Of a DNA stretch of 55,767 nucleotides, positions 17,885 to 26,030 are shown in pieces (within the stretch, counting starts at the first letter, position 1; every line of letters begins with the position of its first letter). The position numbers and the translations under genes were made by a program. Source of the stretch: an uncultured Pelagibacteraceae bacterium. GTDB lineage: Bacteria; Pseudomonadota; Alphaproteobacteria; Pelagibacterales; AG-422-B15. Below the pieces are notes generated by a model that worked only from the letters and a program-made list of their open reading frames with translations, was not told where the DNA came from and searched no databases. The DNA is taken from positions 1-55,767 of the forward strand of contig CABZCR010000007.1 of the NCBI GenBank assembly GCA_902524285.1, given 5' to 3'.

Positions 17885-19285
17885 GTGAAACGTCTATTTA
17901 AAGCAATCCTGTTTGCAAACATTTTTTTTTATATTTGCACTTCAATATCTTCAGACCCGTTACTGCCAGGTGGCAAAACCTCGAATGAGGTTGAAAATAA
18001 AAATAGTTTTTCACTGGTTGCAAGAAATTTAGGAGATAATTTAAAAATCAATTTTCTTGTAGGAAATGCTTTATTTGAGAGAATTTGGGAAGATGCAAAA
18101 TTCTCAGAAAATATTGCAAGAGATGGTTTAGGGCCTTTTTTCAGTGCTCGTTCGTGCGAAGCATGTCATATTTCTGATGGACGAGGACATTTGCCCCTAG
18201 ATGAATCTGATGACGCTGTATCTGTTGTTATTCAAATTTCAAAAAATCAGGACTCAATTTCAGATGGTATTAAAAATCTACCAGATCCCATTTATGGAAA
18301 TCAAATTAGTGAATTCTCGGTTGAAAGTATTCCAAGAGAAGCGGACATTGTTATTAATTATGAATATGTTCCAATATCTTACAATGATGGTCGTATAGTC
18401 GAATTAAGAAAGCCTGTAATTAAAATTAGAAATTTTAATTACGGAGATATCAATGAAGATACAAACTTTTCAGCAAGAATCGCACAACCAATGATTGGTC
18501 TAGGTTTAATTGAAAACATTAGTGAAACGGATATTTTAATAAATGCAGATGTGAATGACATAAACGGTGATGGAATATCTGGAAAAGCAAATATTGTTTG
18601 GCATAATGAAAAAAATGATTATTCCCTTGGTCGATTTGGCTGGAAAGCATCACAACCTACTGTTTACCAACAAACTGCTGATGCCTTTTTTCATGACATG
18701 GGTTTATCAAATAAACTTTTTGAAAACCCATTCAACTGTACTGATGTGCAATTAAGCTGTCAAAATGCAGTCAGTGGAAATAGCGAAAGCTATGATGGCT
18801 ATGAAGTTTCTAATGATCAATTGGATCTAGTGGTTTTTTATTCATCGCAACTTGGTGTGCCAGTAAGAAGAAACGCGAAAGATATTAACGTGGTTAAAGG
18901 TAAAGAAATATTTTTTAAAATTGGTTGCAATTCTTGTCATACTGAGAGATTTGTTACAAAAAATGAAAGTACGCATCAAAATTTAGCCAATCAAATCATA
19001 TACCCTTATTCAAATTTTTTGTTGCATGATATGGGTGAACAGTTGTCTGATGGTGTTTATGAATTCAATGCCAGTGGCTCTGAGTGGAGAACGCCGCCTT
19101 TGTGGGGAATAGGGTTGACATCAGTGGTATCTGCAGAATATGGATTTTTACATGATGGCAGAGCTCGAACAATTGAGGAGGCTATATTATGGCACGGCGG
19201 GGAAGCCTCTAGAGTGTTAGAAGAGTTCAAATCTTTAGATAAAAATCAAGTAAATCAATTAATTAGCTTTGTAAATTCTCTATAA
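17885..19285 (+). CDS. Secreted di-haem c-type protein (COG3488/DUF1111 oxidoreductase family)
   Basis: This 466-aa protein starts with GTG 16 nt after scpB. It has an N-terminal hydrophobic signal peptide (about residues 1-22) and two c-type haem sites, CEACH in the N-terminal part and CNSCH in the C-terminal part. Each is followed by family sequence (SDGRGHLPLDE; LHDMGEQLSDG; FLHDGRARTIEEAILWHGGEA). The family is annotated as thiol oxidoreductase or di-haem peroxidase-like, but its reaction is not firmly known. Position directly before a ferric-iron transporter suggests a periplasmic redox role in iron uptake, which is an inference. No Fur-like site is seen upstream, so it may be read from the scp operon. 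Confidence 0.85.
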   Translation: MKRLFKAILFANIFFYICTSISSDPLLPGGKTSNEVENKNSFSLVARNLGDNLKINFLVGNALFERIWEDAKFSENIARDGLGPFFSARSCEACHISDGRGHLPLDESDDAVSVVIQISKNQDSISDGIKNLPDPIYGNQISEFSVESIPREADIVINYEYVPISYNDGRIVELRKPVIKIRNFNYGDINEDTNFSARIAQPMIGLGLIENISETDILINADVNDINGDGISGKANIVWHNEKNDYSLGRFGWKASQPTVYQQTADAFFHDMGLSNKLFENPFNCTDVQLSCQNAVSGNSESYDGYEVSNDQLDLVVFYSSQLGVPVRRNAKDINVVKGKEIFFKIGCNSCHTERFVTKNESTHQNLANQIIYPYSNFLLHDMGEQLSDGVYEFNASGSEWRTPPLWGIGLTSVVSAEYGFLHDGRARTIEEAILWHGGEASRVLEEFKSLDKNQVNQLISFVNSL

Positions 19286-19316
19286 ACTCAAATAAGTAAA
19301 GTGCGTCATATTTGCT

Positions 19317-19335
19317 ATTGATAATCATTCTCAAT
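19317..19335 (+). promoter_or_regulatory. Fur-box-like operator upstream of the iron-binding protein gene
   Basis: ATTGATAATCATTCTCAAT is a near-palindrome, with 16 of 19 positions matching its own reverse complement. Its core TGATAAT-C-ATTCTCA differs in one base from the classical Fur heptamer dyad TGATAAT-N-ATTATCA. It lies 49 nt before the ATG of the ferric-iron receptor gene, where it would block the promoter when iron is plentiful. Confidence 0.8.
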
Positions 19336-19343
19336 AAGATATA

Positions 19344-19368
19344 TAGAATGAAACTTAGTATCATTCTA
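19344..19368 (+). promoter_or_regulatory. Second inverted repeat in the iron receptor leader
   Basis: TAGAATGA (19344-19351) and TCATTCTA (19361-19368) form a perfect 8-bp inverted repeat around a 9-nt spacer, just before the ribosome-binding region. AGAATGA resembles the variant half-site of the adjacent Fur-like box. It could be a second regulator site or an mRNA hairpin. Confidence 0.5.
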
Positions 19369-19384
19369 AAGAAGGTAAAAATTT

Positions 19385-20416
19385 ATGAATTCAGTATTAA
19401 GATTCTTAGCAATAGCTGTAATTAGTTTTGTAACAGTTGGCAGTTCATTCGCTAAAGAAGTCAATTTGTATACGTCAAGGCATTATGATTCAGACGATGC
19501 ATTATATCAAAAGTTTACGGATGCTACAGGCATCAAAGTAAACGTTATTTCAGGTAAAGGAAAAGCATTAATGGAAAGACTTACTTCAGAAGGAGCAAAT
19601 TCTCCTGCTGATGTCTTTATTACTGTTGATGCTGGTAATCTATGGAAAGTTCAAAAAGATGGAATGTTTCAAAGCATTAACTCAAGTACTATCGATTCAG
19701 TTGTGCCTGAAAATTTAAGAGGCCCAAATAATGAGTGGGTGGGAATAGCTAAACGCTCTCGAGTGATTTATTATAATCCAGTAAATGTTTCTGCAGAGGA
19801 TATGGAAGGGCTTACGTATGAAGATCTTTCAGATCCAAAATGGAAAGGCAGAGTTGCAATAAGAAGTTCTGGTAATATGTACAATCAGTCTTTAGTTGCC
19901 TCATTGATTGCTAATAATGGTGTCGATGCTACCGAAAAGTGGGCACACAGATTTGTAGGCAATTTTGCAAGAAAACCTGAAGGTAATGACAGAGCACAAA
20001 TTATGGCAGTTGCAAATGGCGAAGCAGATGTTGCAGTAGCGAATAGTTACTACATTGGTTTGATGTTATCTGGTAAAAAAGGCGAAGAACAGCAAGCCGC
20101 TGCCAGAAAAGTTGAACTTCATTTCCCAGGCCAAGATGGACGAGGAGCTCATATTAATGTAAGTGGAGCTGGTCTTATGAAAAATGCTCCAAATGCAGGT
20201 AATGCTGTTAAGTTCATAGAGTTCTTGCTTAGTGAAGAAGCTCAAAGTCACATAGTTAATAACACTTACGAGTTTCCTATGCTTGAAGGTGTTGCACCTA
20301 GTGATTTAATAGCTCAATTTGGTTCTGGTTTTAAAGAAGATCAGACTTCAGTTGCAAGCTATGGTGAATTCAATCCTGATGCTGTTAAGTTGATGGATAG
20401 AGTTGGTTGGCAATAA
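19385..20416 (+). CDS. fbpA: Ferric-iron ABC transporter substrate-binding protein (FbpA/FutA type)
   Basis: This periplasmic receptor captures ferric iron for the permease and ATPase encoded at 21071-23400. It is 343 aa, with a Sec signal peptide ending SSFAKE (about residue 23). The mature start is VNLYTSRHYDSDDALYQKF, the typical FutA/IdiA opening, which includes an early Tyr. The tandem tyrosines of NSYYIG, expected iron ligands, are present. GAGLMKNAPN is another family block. It is preceded by a Fur-like operator, so it is probably derepressed under iron shortage. The downstream gene begins after an unusual structured leader. Confidence 0.94.
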   Translation: MNSVLRFLAIAVISFVTVGSSFAKEVNLYTSRHYDSDDALYQKFTDATGIKVNVISGKGKALMERLTSEGANSPADVFITVDAGNLWKVQKDGMFQSINSSTIDSVVPENLRGPNNEWVGIAKRSRVIYYNPVNVSAEDMEGLTYEDLSDPKWKGRVAIRSSGNMYNQSLVASLIANNGVDATEKWAHRFVGNFARKPEGNDRAQIMAVANGEADVAVANSYYIGLMLSGKKGEEQQAAARKVELHFPGQDGRGAHINVSGAGLMKNAPNAGNAVKFIEFLLSEEAQSHIVNNTYEFPMLEGVAPSDLIAQFGSGFKEDQTSVASYGEFNPDAVKLMDRVGWQ

Positions 20417-20432
20417 TTTATTGCTAACCAGT

Positions 20433-20504
20433 TTGAGGTAATTTGGTCACCGTCTCTTCTTCTCATTAGTATCCAAGGTCAAATTACCTCAACTAAATTG
20501 AGGT
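20433..20504 (+). promoter_or_regulatory. Candidate two-state RNA switch in the peroxiredoxin leader
   Basis: Arm 1, TTGAGGTAATTTG (20433-20445), is the exact reverse complement of arm 2, CAAATTACCTCAA (20480-20492). Three more pairs (two of them G-U) can extend the stem inward. A third copy, TTGAGGT (20498-20504), contains the gene's Shine-Dalgarno GAGGT, 7 nt before the ATG at 20512. Arm 2 can therefore pair either with arm 1 (ribosome site free) or with the Shine-Dalgarno (7-bp hairpin, 5-nt loop, site hidden). No T-run follows, so it is not a standard terminator. It may alternatively be an mRNA stabiliser or a DNA operator. Confidence 0.6.
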
Positions 20505-20511
20505 TATATTT

Positions 20512-21045
20512 ATGAATAGATTACCAAATGTAACATTTAAGATCAGGTCTCAAAATGAATTTGAGACTGGGGAAATGTGTTATCTTGAAGGAGACAAGGC
20601 ATGGATGTCAATTTCCTCTAGCGATTTATTTTCAGAAAAAAGAGTTTTAATATTTTCATTACCTGGTGCCTTTACTCCAACTTGTTCATCACAGCAATTG
20701 CCTGCATTTGATGAGAAATTTGAAGCTTTTAAAAACTTAGGAATTGATCAAGTATTCTGTATCTCCGTTAATGACTCATATGTCATGAACGCTTGGAGTA
20801 ACTATATGGGCGTTAAAAATGTACAAATGATTCCAGATGGAACGGGTCAATTTACAAGGATGATGGGCATGCTTATTAATAAAGATCATAATGGATTCGG
20901 TATGAGGTCTTGGAGATATGCAGTTGTTGCAAATAATATGGAAATTGAACAGATGTTTGTCGAGCCAGGTCTTAATGATACAGGGAATGATGATGATCCT
21001 TATATTGAAACAAATCCTGATAATATATTAGAGTTTCTTAAATAA
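20512..21045 (+). CDS. Peroxiredoxin (Prx5-type, AhpC/TSA superfamily)
   Basis: This 177-aa thiol peroxidase reduces hydrogen peroxide or organic peroxides. The peroxidatic site is PGAFTPTCSSQQLPAF with Cys58, and CISVNDSYVMNAW is typical of the Prx5 group. Cys83 and Cys23 are the only other early cysteines; the resolving partner (glutaredoxin, glutathione or thioredoxin) is not evident. No signal peptide is seen, so it is cytoplasmic. It is inserted between the iron receptor and the iron permease, so it probably protects against Fenton chemistry during iron import (inference). The Shine-Dalgarno lies within an inverted-repeat structure described separately. Confidence 0.9.
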   Translation: MNRLPNVTFKIRSQNEFETGEMCYLEGDKAWMSISSSDLFSEKRVLIFSLPGAFTPTCSSQQLPAFDEKFEAFKNLGIDQVFCISVNDSYVMNAWSNYMGVKNVQMIPDGTGQFTRMMGMLINKDHNGFGMRSWRYAVVANNMEIEQMFVEPGLNDTGNDDDPYIETNPDNILEFLK

Positions 21046-21070
21046 ATAGTATAGATAACAGCAACTATTT

Positions 21071-22684
21071 ATGAAGTTAGATTTTTGGCAAATAACACCA
21101 GTTGCAACATTTGCAATTTTTATTGCTCCAGTATTTATTGTGCTATTCAGTCTTGCTGGAGATTACTCTGACAACTGGACACATTTGTATAACCATGTAC
21201 TTTTTGGTTATATAGAAAATTCTATTTATTTAGTTCTTGGGGTCTCAATTATGGTTGCCATAATCGGTGTCGGCACTGCCTGGCTGGTAACCAACTATAA
21301 TTTTACAGGAAAAAATATTTTTGAATGGGCGTTAATTTTACCACTTGCTGTACCTCCATATATACTTGCTTACACTTTCACAGGTTTATTCGATACCTTT
21401 GGTACTGCGAATAATTTAATAAGGGATCTTTTTGGGCTAGGTGCAGATTTTATTTTTTTTCCTAAAGTAAGAAATGTTCCTGGAGCGATTGTAGTATTTT
21501 CCTTCACTCTATATCCATATGTATATCTTGTGAGCAGAATGGCCTTTATAAATCAATCTAGATCAATTCTTGAAGCGGGTAGAACTCTTGGACTTGGTAA
21601 ACTAGAAGTATTCTATAAATTAGCTGTTCCAATGATTAGACCAGCAATTATTGGGGGCCTAATGCTCGTAGTCATGGAAACTTTATCTGATTTCGGAGCA
21701 GTTGATCACTTTGCCATTTCAACTTTTACAACTGGAATATTTAGAACATGGTACGGTATGTATGATATTGAAACCGCAAAGCAGTTAGCTTCATTGTTAC
21801 TCATATTTGCAATTCTATTAATTATATCTGAACGTTACTCCCGAAAAAATGCTAGATATTCAAATGCCAGCTCAGTCTTTAAGCCACTTTATTTAACTAG
21901 GCTGAAAGGTAGTTCAAATATTTTAGCAATATTAATTTGTTTCGTTCCAATCTTTGTTGGTTTTTTATTGCCTGTGATGGAACTTGGATACTGGGCATTT
22001 AATTACAAGTTAGATTTTTTTAATGATAAGTTTCTTACGACTGCATGGAATACATTTTACTTAGCTATAATAGCAGCCTTCTTATGCAGTCTATTAGCTG
22101 TTCTTATAAATTTCTCAATTAGATATAAAAAAAATAATTATCTGAAGTATATGAGTTCCTTTTTGACTGTTGGTTATGCGGTGCCAGGTTTGATACTTGC
22201 AATTGGTGTTATGCAGCTACTTACATTTTTAGACAGAAACATGGGAGATTACTATTTTGATTTTGTACTTACAGGTAGTCTAGTTGGATTAGTTTTAGCT
22301 TATATAATAAAATCCTATGCGCTCTCAAGTTCTACGATTGAAGCTGGATATCAGCGTATAAATATGAGAATTGATGATGTAGCAAAAACACTTAAAACAT
22401 CAGGCTGGTCTCTTTTATCATCAGTTCATTTACCATTATTAAAAACTAGTTTTCTAACAAGCATGTTATTGGTAGTTTCAGAAGTCATAAAAGAACTTCC
22501 AGCAACGCTTATTTTGAGACCATTTAATTTTGATACATTAGCTGTATATACTTATATATATGCAGCAGAAGAAAGAATGTACGATGCCGCTGCACCTTCT
22601 ATTGCAATAGTTATGGTAGGGCTTATTCCAATAATAATATTGACTAGAATGATCAGAAGTTCTAGACCTGCATCAAGAGATTAA
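21071..22684 (+). CDS. fbpB: Ferric-iron ABC transporter permease (fused two-domain, FbpB/SfuB type)
   Basis: This 537-aa inner-membrane protein has about twelve hydrophobic segments in two homologous permease halves, as usual for ferric-iron importers where one polypeptide forms both halves of the channel. EAA-type coupling loops are visible as LEAGRTLGLGKLEVFYKLAVP in the first half and the VAKTLKTSGWSLLSSVHLP segment in the second. It lies 25 nt after the peroxiredoxin gene and 2 nt before the ATPase gene. Confidence 0.92.
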   Translation: MKLDFWQITPVATFAIFIAPVFIVLFSLAGDYSDNWTHLYNHVLFGYIENSIYLVLGVSIMVAIIGVGTAWLVTNYNFTGKNIFEWALILPLAVPPYILAYTFTGLFDTFGTANNLIRDLFGLGADFIFFPKVRNVPGAIVVFSFTLYPYVYLVSRMAFINQSRSILEAGRTLGLGKLEVFYKLAVPMIRPAIIGGLMLVVMETLSDFGAVDHFAISTFTTGIFRTWYGMYDIETAKQLASLLLIFAILLIISERYSRKNARYSNASSVFKPLYLTRLKGSSNILAILICFVPIFVGFLLPVMELGYWAFNYKLDFFNDKFLTTAWNTFYLAIIAAFLCSLLAVLINFSIRYKKNNYLKYMSSFLTVGYAVPGLILAIGVMQLLTFLDRNMGDYYFDFVLTGSLVGLVLAYIIKSYALSSSTIEAGYQRINMRIDDVAKTLKTSGWSLLSSVHLPLLKTSFLTSMLLVVSEVIKELPATLILRPFNFDTLAVYTYIYAAEERMYDAAAPSIAIVMVGLIPIIILTRMIRSSRPASRD

Positions 22685-22686
22685 TA

Positions 22687-23400
22687 ATGGATATAATTCT
22701 TGAACTAAAAAATATAAAACACAGCTTCACAAGAGATAATGAAGTTTTAAAAGATATTTCTCTACAAGTAAATCGAGGCGAGATAATTACAATCTTAGGA
22801 CCCTCTGGATGCGGCAAAACTACATTGCTAAGAATCATTGCAGGTCTAGAAGAACAATCAGCAGGAACAGTATCGATAGATAATGAACTTGTTTCAGGAC
22901 ATTTAAATCATGTAAATACTGAGGAACGAAATATTGGATTGGTTGTTCAGGAAAGAGCATTGTTTCCACACCTCTCGATTGTGAATAATGTAAAATTTGG
23001 AATCAAAGGTACGAATAAAAATAATACCGAGAGAGCTATGAGTTTATTAAAGTTATTTAGTGTCGAGAGATATGCAAAAAACTATCCCCATGAAATATCA
23101 AGCGGTGAACAACAAAGGGTTGCATTGGCAAGAGCTATGGCGCCAAATCCAAAAATTTTGTTAATGGATGAACCTTTTGGAGCTTTGGATAAGGAATTAA
23201 AAGTAAGATTGAGATCTGAAACAAATAAAATTCTTCGTGATAACCTCACTACGACTATCATTGTTTCTCACGATACTGAAGACGCGCTAGCAATGTCTGA
23301 TAGAGTTTTAATTTTGAAAGATGGTAATTTTATTCAAAACGGCAAACCTGAAGATGTCATCTCTATAAGTTCAACCGCATCTCAAAAAAACCTTATTTAA
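22687..23400 (+). CDS. fbpC: Ferric-iron ABC transporter ATP-binding protein (short form)
   Basis: This is the ATPase partner of the fused permease. Walker A is GPSGCGKTT, Walker B is ILLMDEPFGALD, and the switch histidine is in IVSHDTEDA. At 237 aa it lacks the C-terminal TOBE/regulatory domain that makes typical FbpC proteins about 350 aa. The ABC signature reads SSGEQQR in place of the standard SGGQQQR. The Walker and switch residues are intact, so it should still hydrolyse ATP. It is the last gene of the iron block; a weak hairpin follows. Confidence 0.9.
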   Translation: MDIILELKNIKHSFTRDNEVLKDISLQVNRGEIITILGPSGCGKTTLLRIIAGLEEQSAGTVSIDNELVSGHLNHVNTEERNIGLVVQERALFPHLSIVNNVKFGIKGTNKNNTERAMSLLKLFSVERYAKNYPHEISSGEQQRVALARAMAPNPKILLMDEPFGALDKELKVRLRSETNKILRDNLTTTIIVSHDTEDALAMSDRVLILKDGNFIQNGKPEDVISISSTASQKNLI

Positions 23401-23423
23401 TTACCTTTTATTTGATGGTAATT
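23399..23423 (+). terminator. Weak hairpin after fbpC
   Basis: AATTACC (23399-23405) and GGTAATT (23417-23423) form a 7-bp AT-rich stem with an 11-nt loop right at the fbpC stop. No long T-run follows, so termination would be weak. The GGTAATTT/AAATTACC core also occurs in the arms of the leader at 20433-20492. Confidence 0.35.
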
Positions 23424-23446
23424 TATAACTTTTACTAATAAGGTAT

Positions 23447-23464
23447 TAATATATATATATATTA
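23447..23464. repeat. TA-dinucleotide tract before tatA
   Basis: A TA/AT run forms an 18-bp perfect palindrome (TAAT, five AT units, ATTA) 21 nt before the tatA start. It probably overlaps the tatA promoter region and is a low-melting, slippage-prone tract. No specific binding protein can be named. Confidence 0.5.
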
Positions 23465-23485
23465 TTAGAAATAATTGAGGAACAA

Positions 23486-23668
23486 ATGGGTATTAGTTTT
23501 TGGCAAATATTAATCGTTGTAGCGCTTCTTGTTATACTTTTCGGTAGAGGAAAAATATCTGAATTAATGGGTGACGTAGCTAAAGGTGTAAAAAGTTTTA
23601 AAAAAGGCATCAACGATGATGATGAACCAAAGTCAATAAATAAATCAGACGAAGACTCCAAAGATTAA
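23486..23668 (+). CDS. tatA: Twin-arginine translocase subunit TatA
   Basis: This 60-aa pore-forming subunit of the Tat export system has an N-terminal membrane helix ([18 protein letters not shown]), the hinge FGRGK, an amphipathic helix ([17 protein letters not shown]) and an acidic tail. A good Shine-Dalgarno (GAGGA) precedes it. It is first of tatABC. A Tat-type signal peptide occurs on the receptor at 5921. Confidence 0.94.
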   Translation: MGISFWQILIVVALLVILFGRGKISELMGDVAKGVKSFKKGINDDDEPKSINKSDEDSKD

Positions 23669-23683
23669 CCTTTAGTAATTGTT

Positions 23684-23980
23684 ATGTTACCTGGTATCGG
23701 AGGAGTAGAATATCTTGTCATTGCAGCATTAATTATCATTTTTGTTGGACCGAAAGATTTGCCGGCAGTATTAAGAACTTTTGGAAGATGGTGGGGTAAA
23801 ATTAGAAACTTCTCAAGAGAATTTAGATCTAGTATCAATGAGATAGCAAAAGAAACAGGTGTAGATGATATTAAGTCTAAAGTTGAAAATACAAATCCCA
23901 AAAACTTTACAGATGAGATGCGTGACTCGATAAATAAAAATATCATTCAGTCAGAAAATCAGAAAAAAGAAAATGAGTGA
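23684..23980 (+). CDS. tatB: Sec-independent protein translocase TatB
   Basis: This 98-aa subunit recognises twin-arginine signals together with TatC. The N-terminus reads MLPGIGGVEYLVIAALIIIF, followed by GPKDLPAVLRTFGRW, the TatB hallmark, and a long amphipathic region. It overlaps tatC by 8 nt. Confidence 0.93.
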   Translation: MLPGIGGVEYLVIAALIIIFVGPKDLPAVLRTFGRWWGKIRNFSREFRSSINEIAKETGVDDIKSKVENTNPKNFTDEMRDSINKNIIQSENQKKENE

Positions 23981-24749
23981 TACAAATGAAACACTTGATG
24001 AAGGAAAGCAGCCTTTAATTCAACATCTTGTAGAACTAAGAAGCAGACTTATTAAATCACTAATTTTGATTACTGTTATGTTTGTTGTTGCATATATCTT
24101 TGCAGACACAATTTATAACTTTTTAGTTCAACCATATGCTGATGCTGTACAAGGTGAATCTGGCAGAAGGCTTATATTTACTGCTTTACACGAAACCTTT
24201 TTTACTTATTTAAAAGTAGCACTATTTGCCTCTATTTTTGTTTCTCTTCCATTTATACTGATACAAATTTGGATTTTTGTTGCACCTGGTCTTTATCGGA
24301 ATGAGAAAACTGTTGTTATTCCATATTTAATTGCAACGCCAATATTATTCTTGTTAGGAGCGGCATTGGTTTATTATTTTATTATGCCACTTGCCATCAA
24401 ATTCTTTCTATCTTTCGAGTCGATTGGTGGCCAAGGAACATTACCAATCCAATTAGAAGCTAAGGTAAATGAGTATTTAAGCTTAATTATGCGTCTAATA
24501 TTTGCATTCGGTATCAGTTTTCAACTACCAGTTCTTTTGACATTATTAGCAAGAGTAGGTTTTGTAAGTTCTGAAGGATTAAGAAAAAATAGAAAGTATG
24601 TGATTGTAGGAGTTTTTGCAGTAGCAGCTGTTTTAACACCACCTGACCCGATCTCCCAAATAGGGCTTGGAATACCAATATTATTGCTGTATGAAATTTC
24701 AATATTTGCTGTAAAATTTATCGAAGGAAAAAAACCTAAATCCGAGTAA
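23973..24749 (+). CDS. tatC: Sec-independent protein translocase TatC
   Basis: This is the multi-spanning core receptor of the Tat system, 258 aa with about six membrane helices. Family motifs include LIQHLVELRSRLIKSL at the N-terminus and FGISFQLPVLLTLLARVG in the C-terminal half. It is translationally overlapped with tatB and lies 3 nt before serS. Confidence 0.95.
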   Translation: MSDTNETLDEGKQPLIQHLVELRSRLIKSLILITVMFVVAYIFADTIYNFLVQPYADAVQGESGRRLIFTALHETFFTYLKVALFASIFVSLPFILIQIWIFVAPGLYRNEKTVVIPYLIATPILFLLGAALVYYFIMPLAIKFFLSFESIGGQGTLPIQLEAKVNEYLSLIMRLIFAFGISFQLPVLLTLLARVGFVSSEGLRKNRKYVIVGVFAVAAVLTPPDPISQIGLGIPILLLYEISIFAVKFIEGKKPKSE

Positions 24750-24752
24750 AAA

Positions 24753-26021
24753 ATGCATGACATGAAGAAAATAAGGGAGAATCCCTCAGATTTAGATGAG
24801 TTATTAGCCAAAAGAAAGCATCCGCCAGTTTCAAATCAGATAATTGAATTAGATGAAAAGAACAGGGAAATTATTGGTGAGCTTCAAGTTCTTCAAGAAG
24901 AGAGAAACACCAAGTCAAAGCTCATAGGAGAATATGCAGCTAATGGAAAAAATGATGAAGCCGCTAAGTTAAAGGCGGAAGTTGCAAGCTTAAAAGATAA
25001 AATGCAGGAGTTAGAGAATAGTCAAAGAGAAAAACAAGAAGAACTCAATACTGTTTTGTCGTCTTTACCGAATAATCCAGCAGATGATGTGCCGGTTGGG
25101 GATGAGAGTTTAAATAAAGAAATTAAGCTAGAAGGTAATAAAAAAGAATTTACTTTTACACCAAAAGAACACGATGTATTAGGCGAGAACCTCAATATGA
25201 TGAGTTTTGAAAAAGCCACAAAAATCTCTGGAGCGAGGTTTGTTGTACAAAGTGGCTTAATTGCTAGAATGGAAAGAGCAATATCTAATTTTATGTTAGA
25301 TCTTCATACAAATGAATTTGGATACACAGAGATGAATGTTCCTATACTTGTTAAAGACCAATCAGTTTATGGTGTGGGACAGCTTCCTAAGTTTAAAGAT
25401 GATTTATTTAAAACAACCGATGACTATTGGCTTATACCAACGGCCGAGGTTCCTCTTAGTAATATGACTAGAGAGTCAATTATTGATATTTTAGATTTAC
25501 CTAAACGATATGTATCTCATACGCCATGTTTCAGATCTGAAGCTGGAGCAGCAGGGAAAGATACAAGAGGTATTATGAGACAACATCAATTTTATAAAGT
25601 TGAGCTTGTTAGTTTAACATCAGAAAGTCAATCTAAAGATGAACATGAAAGAATGTTAAGTTGTGCAGAGGAAGTTTTAAAAAGATTAAATCTTCATTAT
25701 AGAGTTGTCATATTGTCTTCTGAGGATATGGGTTTTGCTGCACAAAAAACATATGATATTGAAGTGTGGTTGCCTGGTCAAAAAGCATACAGAGAAATAT
25801 CTAGCTGCTCTAATTGTGGAGATTTTCAAGCAAGAAGAATGAACTCTCGTTACAAAGAAGGTAAAGAAACTAAATTTTTGCATACATTAAATGGATCGGG
25901 TTTAGCCGTAGGACGAACCTTAATATCTATTCTTGAAAATTATCAAAATGAAGATGGGACTATTCAAGTGCCAGATGCTCTTATTCCATACATGGGTGGA
26001 ATAAATCAAATTTCAAATTAA
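24753..26021 (+). CDS. serS: Seryl-tRNA synthetase
   Basis: This class II synthetase charges tRNA-Ser; it is 422 aa. The N-terminal long coiled-coil arm (about residues 25-105) binds the tRNA. Motif 2 is FRSEAGAAGKDTRGIMRQHQF and motif 3 is GSGLAVGRTLISILEN. The MHDMKKIRENP start is typical. Position after tatC and before surE is the conserved alphaproteobacterial order. Confidence 0.96.
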   Translation: MHDMKKIRENPSDLDELLAKRKHPPVSNQIIELDEKNREIIGELQVLQEERNTKSKLIGEYAANGKNDEAAKLKAEVASLKDKMQELENSQREKQEELNTVLSSLPNNPADDVPVGDESLNKEIKLEGNKKEFTFTPKEHDVLGENLNMMSFEKATKISGARFVVQSGLIARMERAISNFMLDLHTNEFGYTEMNVPILVKDQSVYGVGQLPKFKDDLFKTTDDYWLIPTAEVPLSNMTRESIIDILDLPKRYVSHTPCFRSEAGAAGKDTRGIMRQHQFYKVELVSLTSESQSKDEHERMLSCAEEVLKRLNLHYRVVILSSEDMGFAAQKTYDIEVWLPGQKAYREISSCSNCGDFQARRMNSRYKEGKETKFLHTLNGSGLAVGRTLISILENYQNEDGTIQVPDALIPYMGGINQISN

Positions 26022-26030
26022 TTCATCTAT

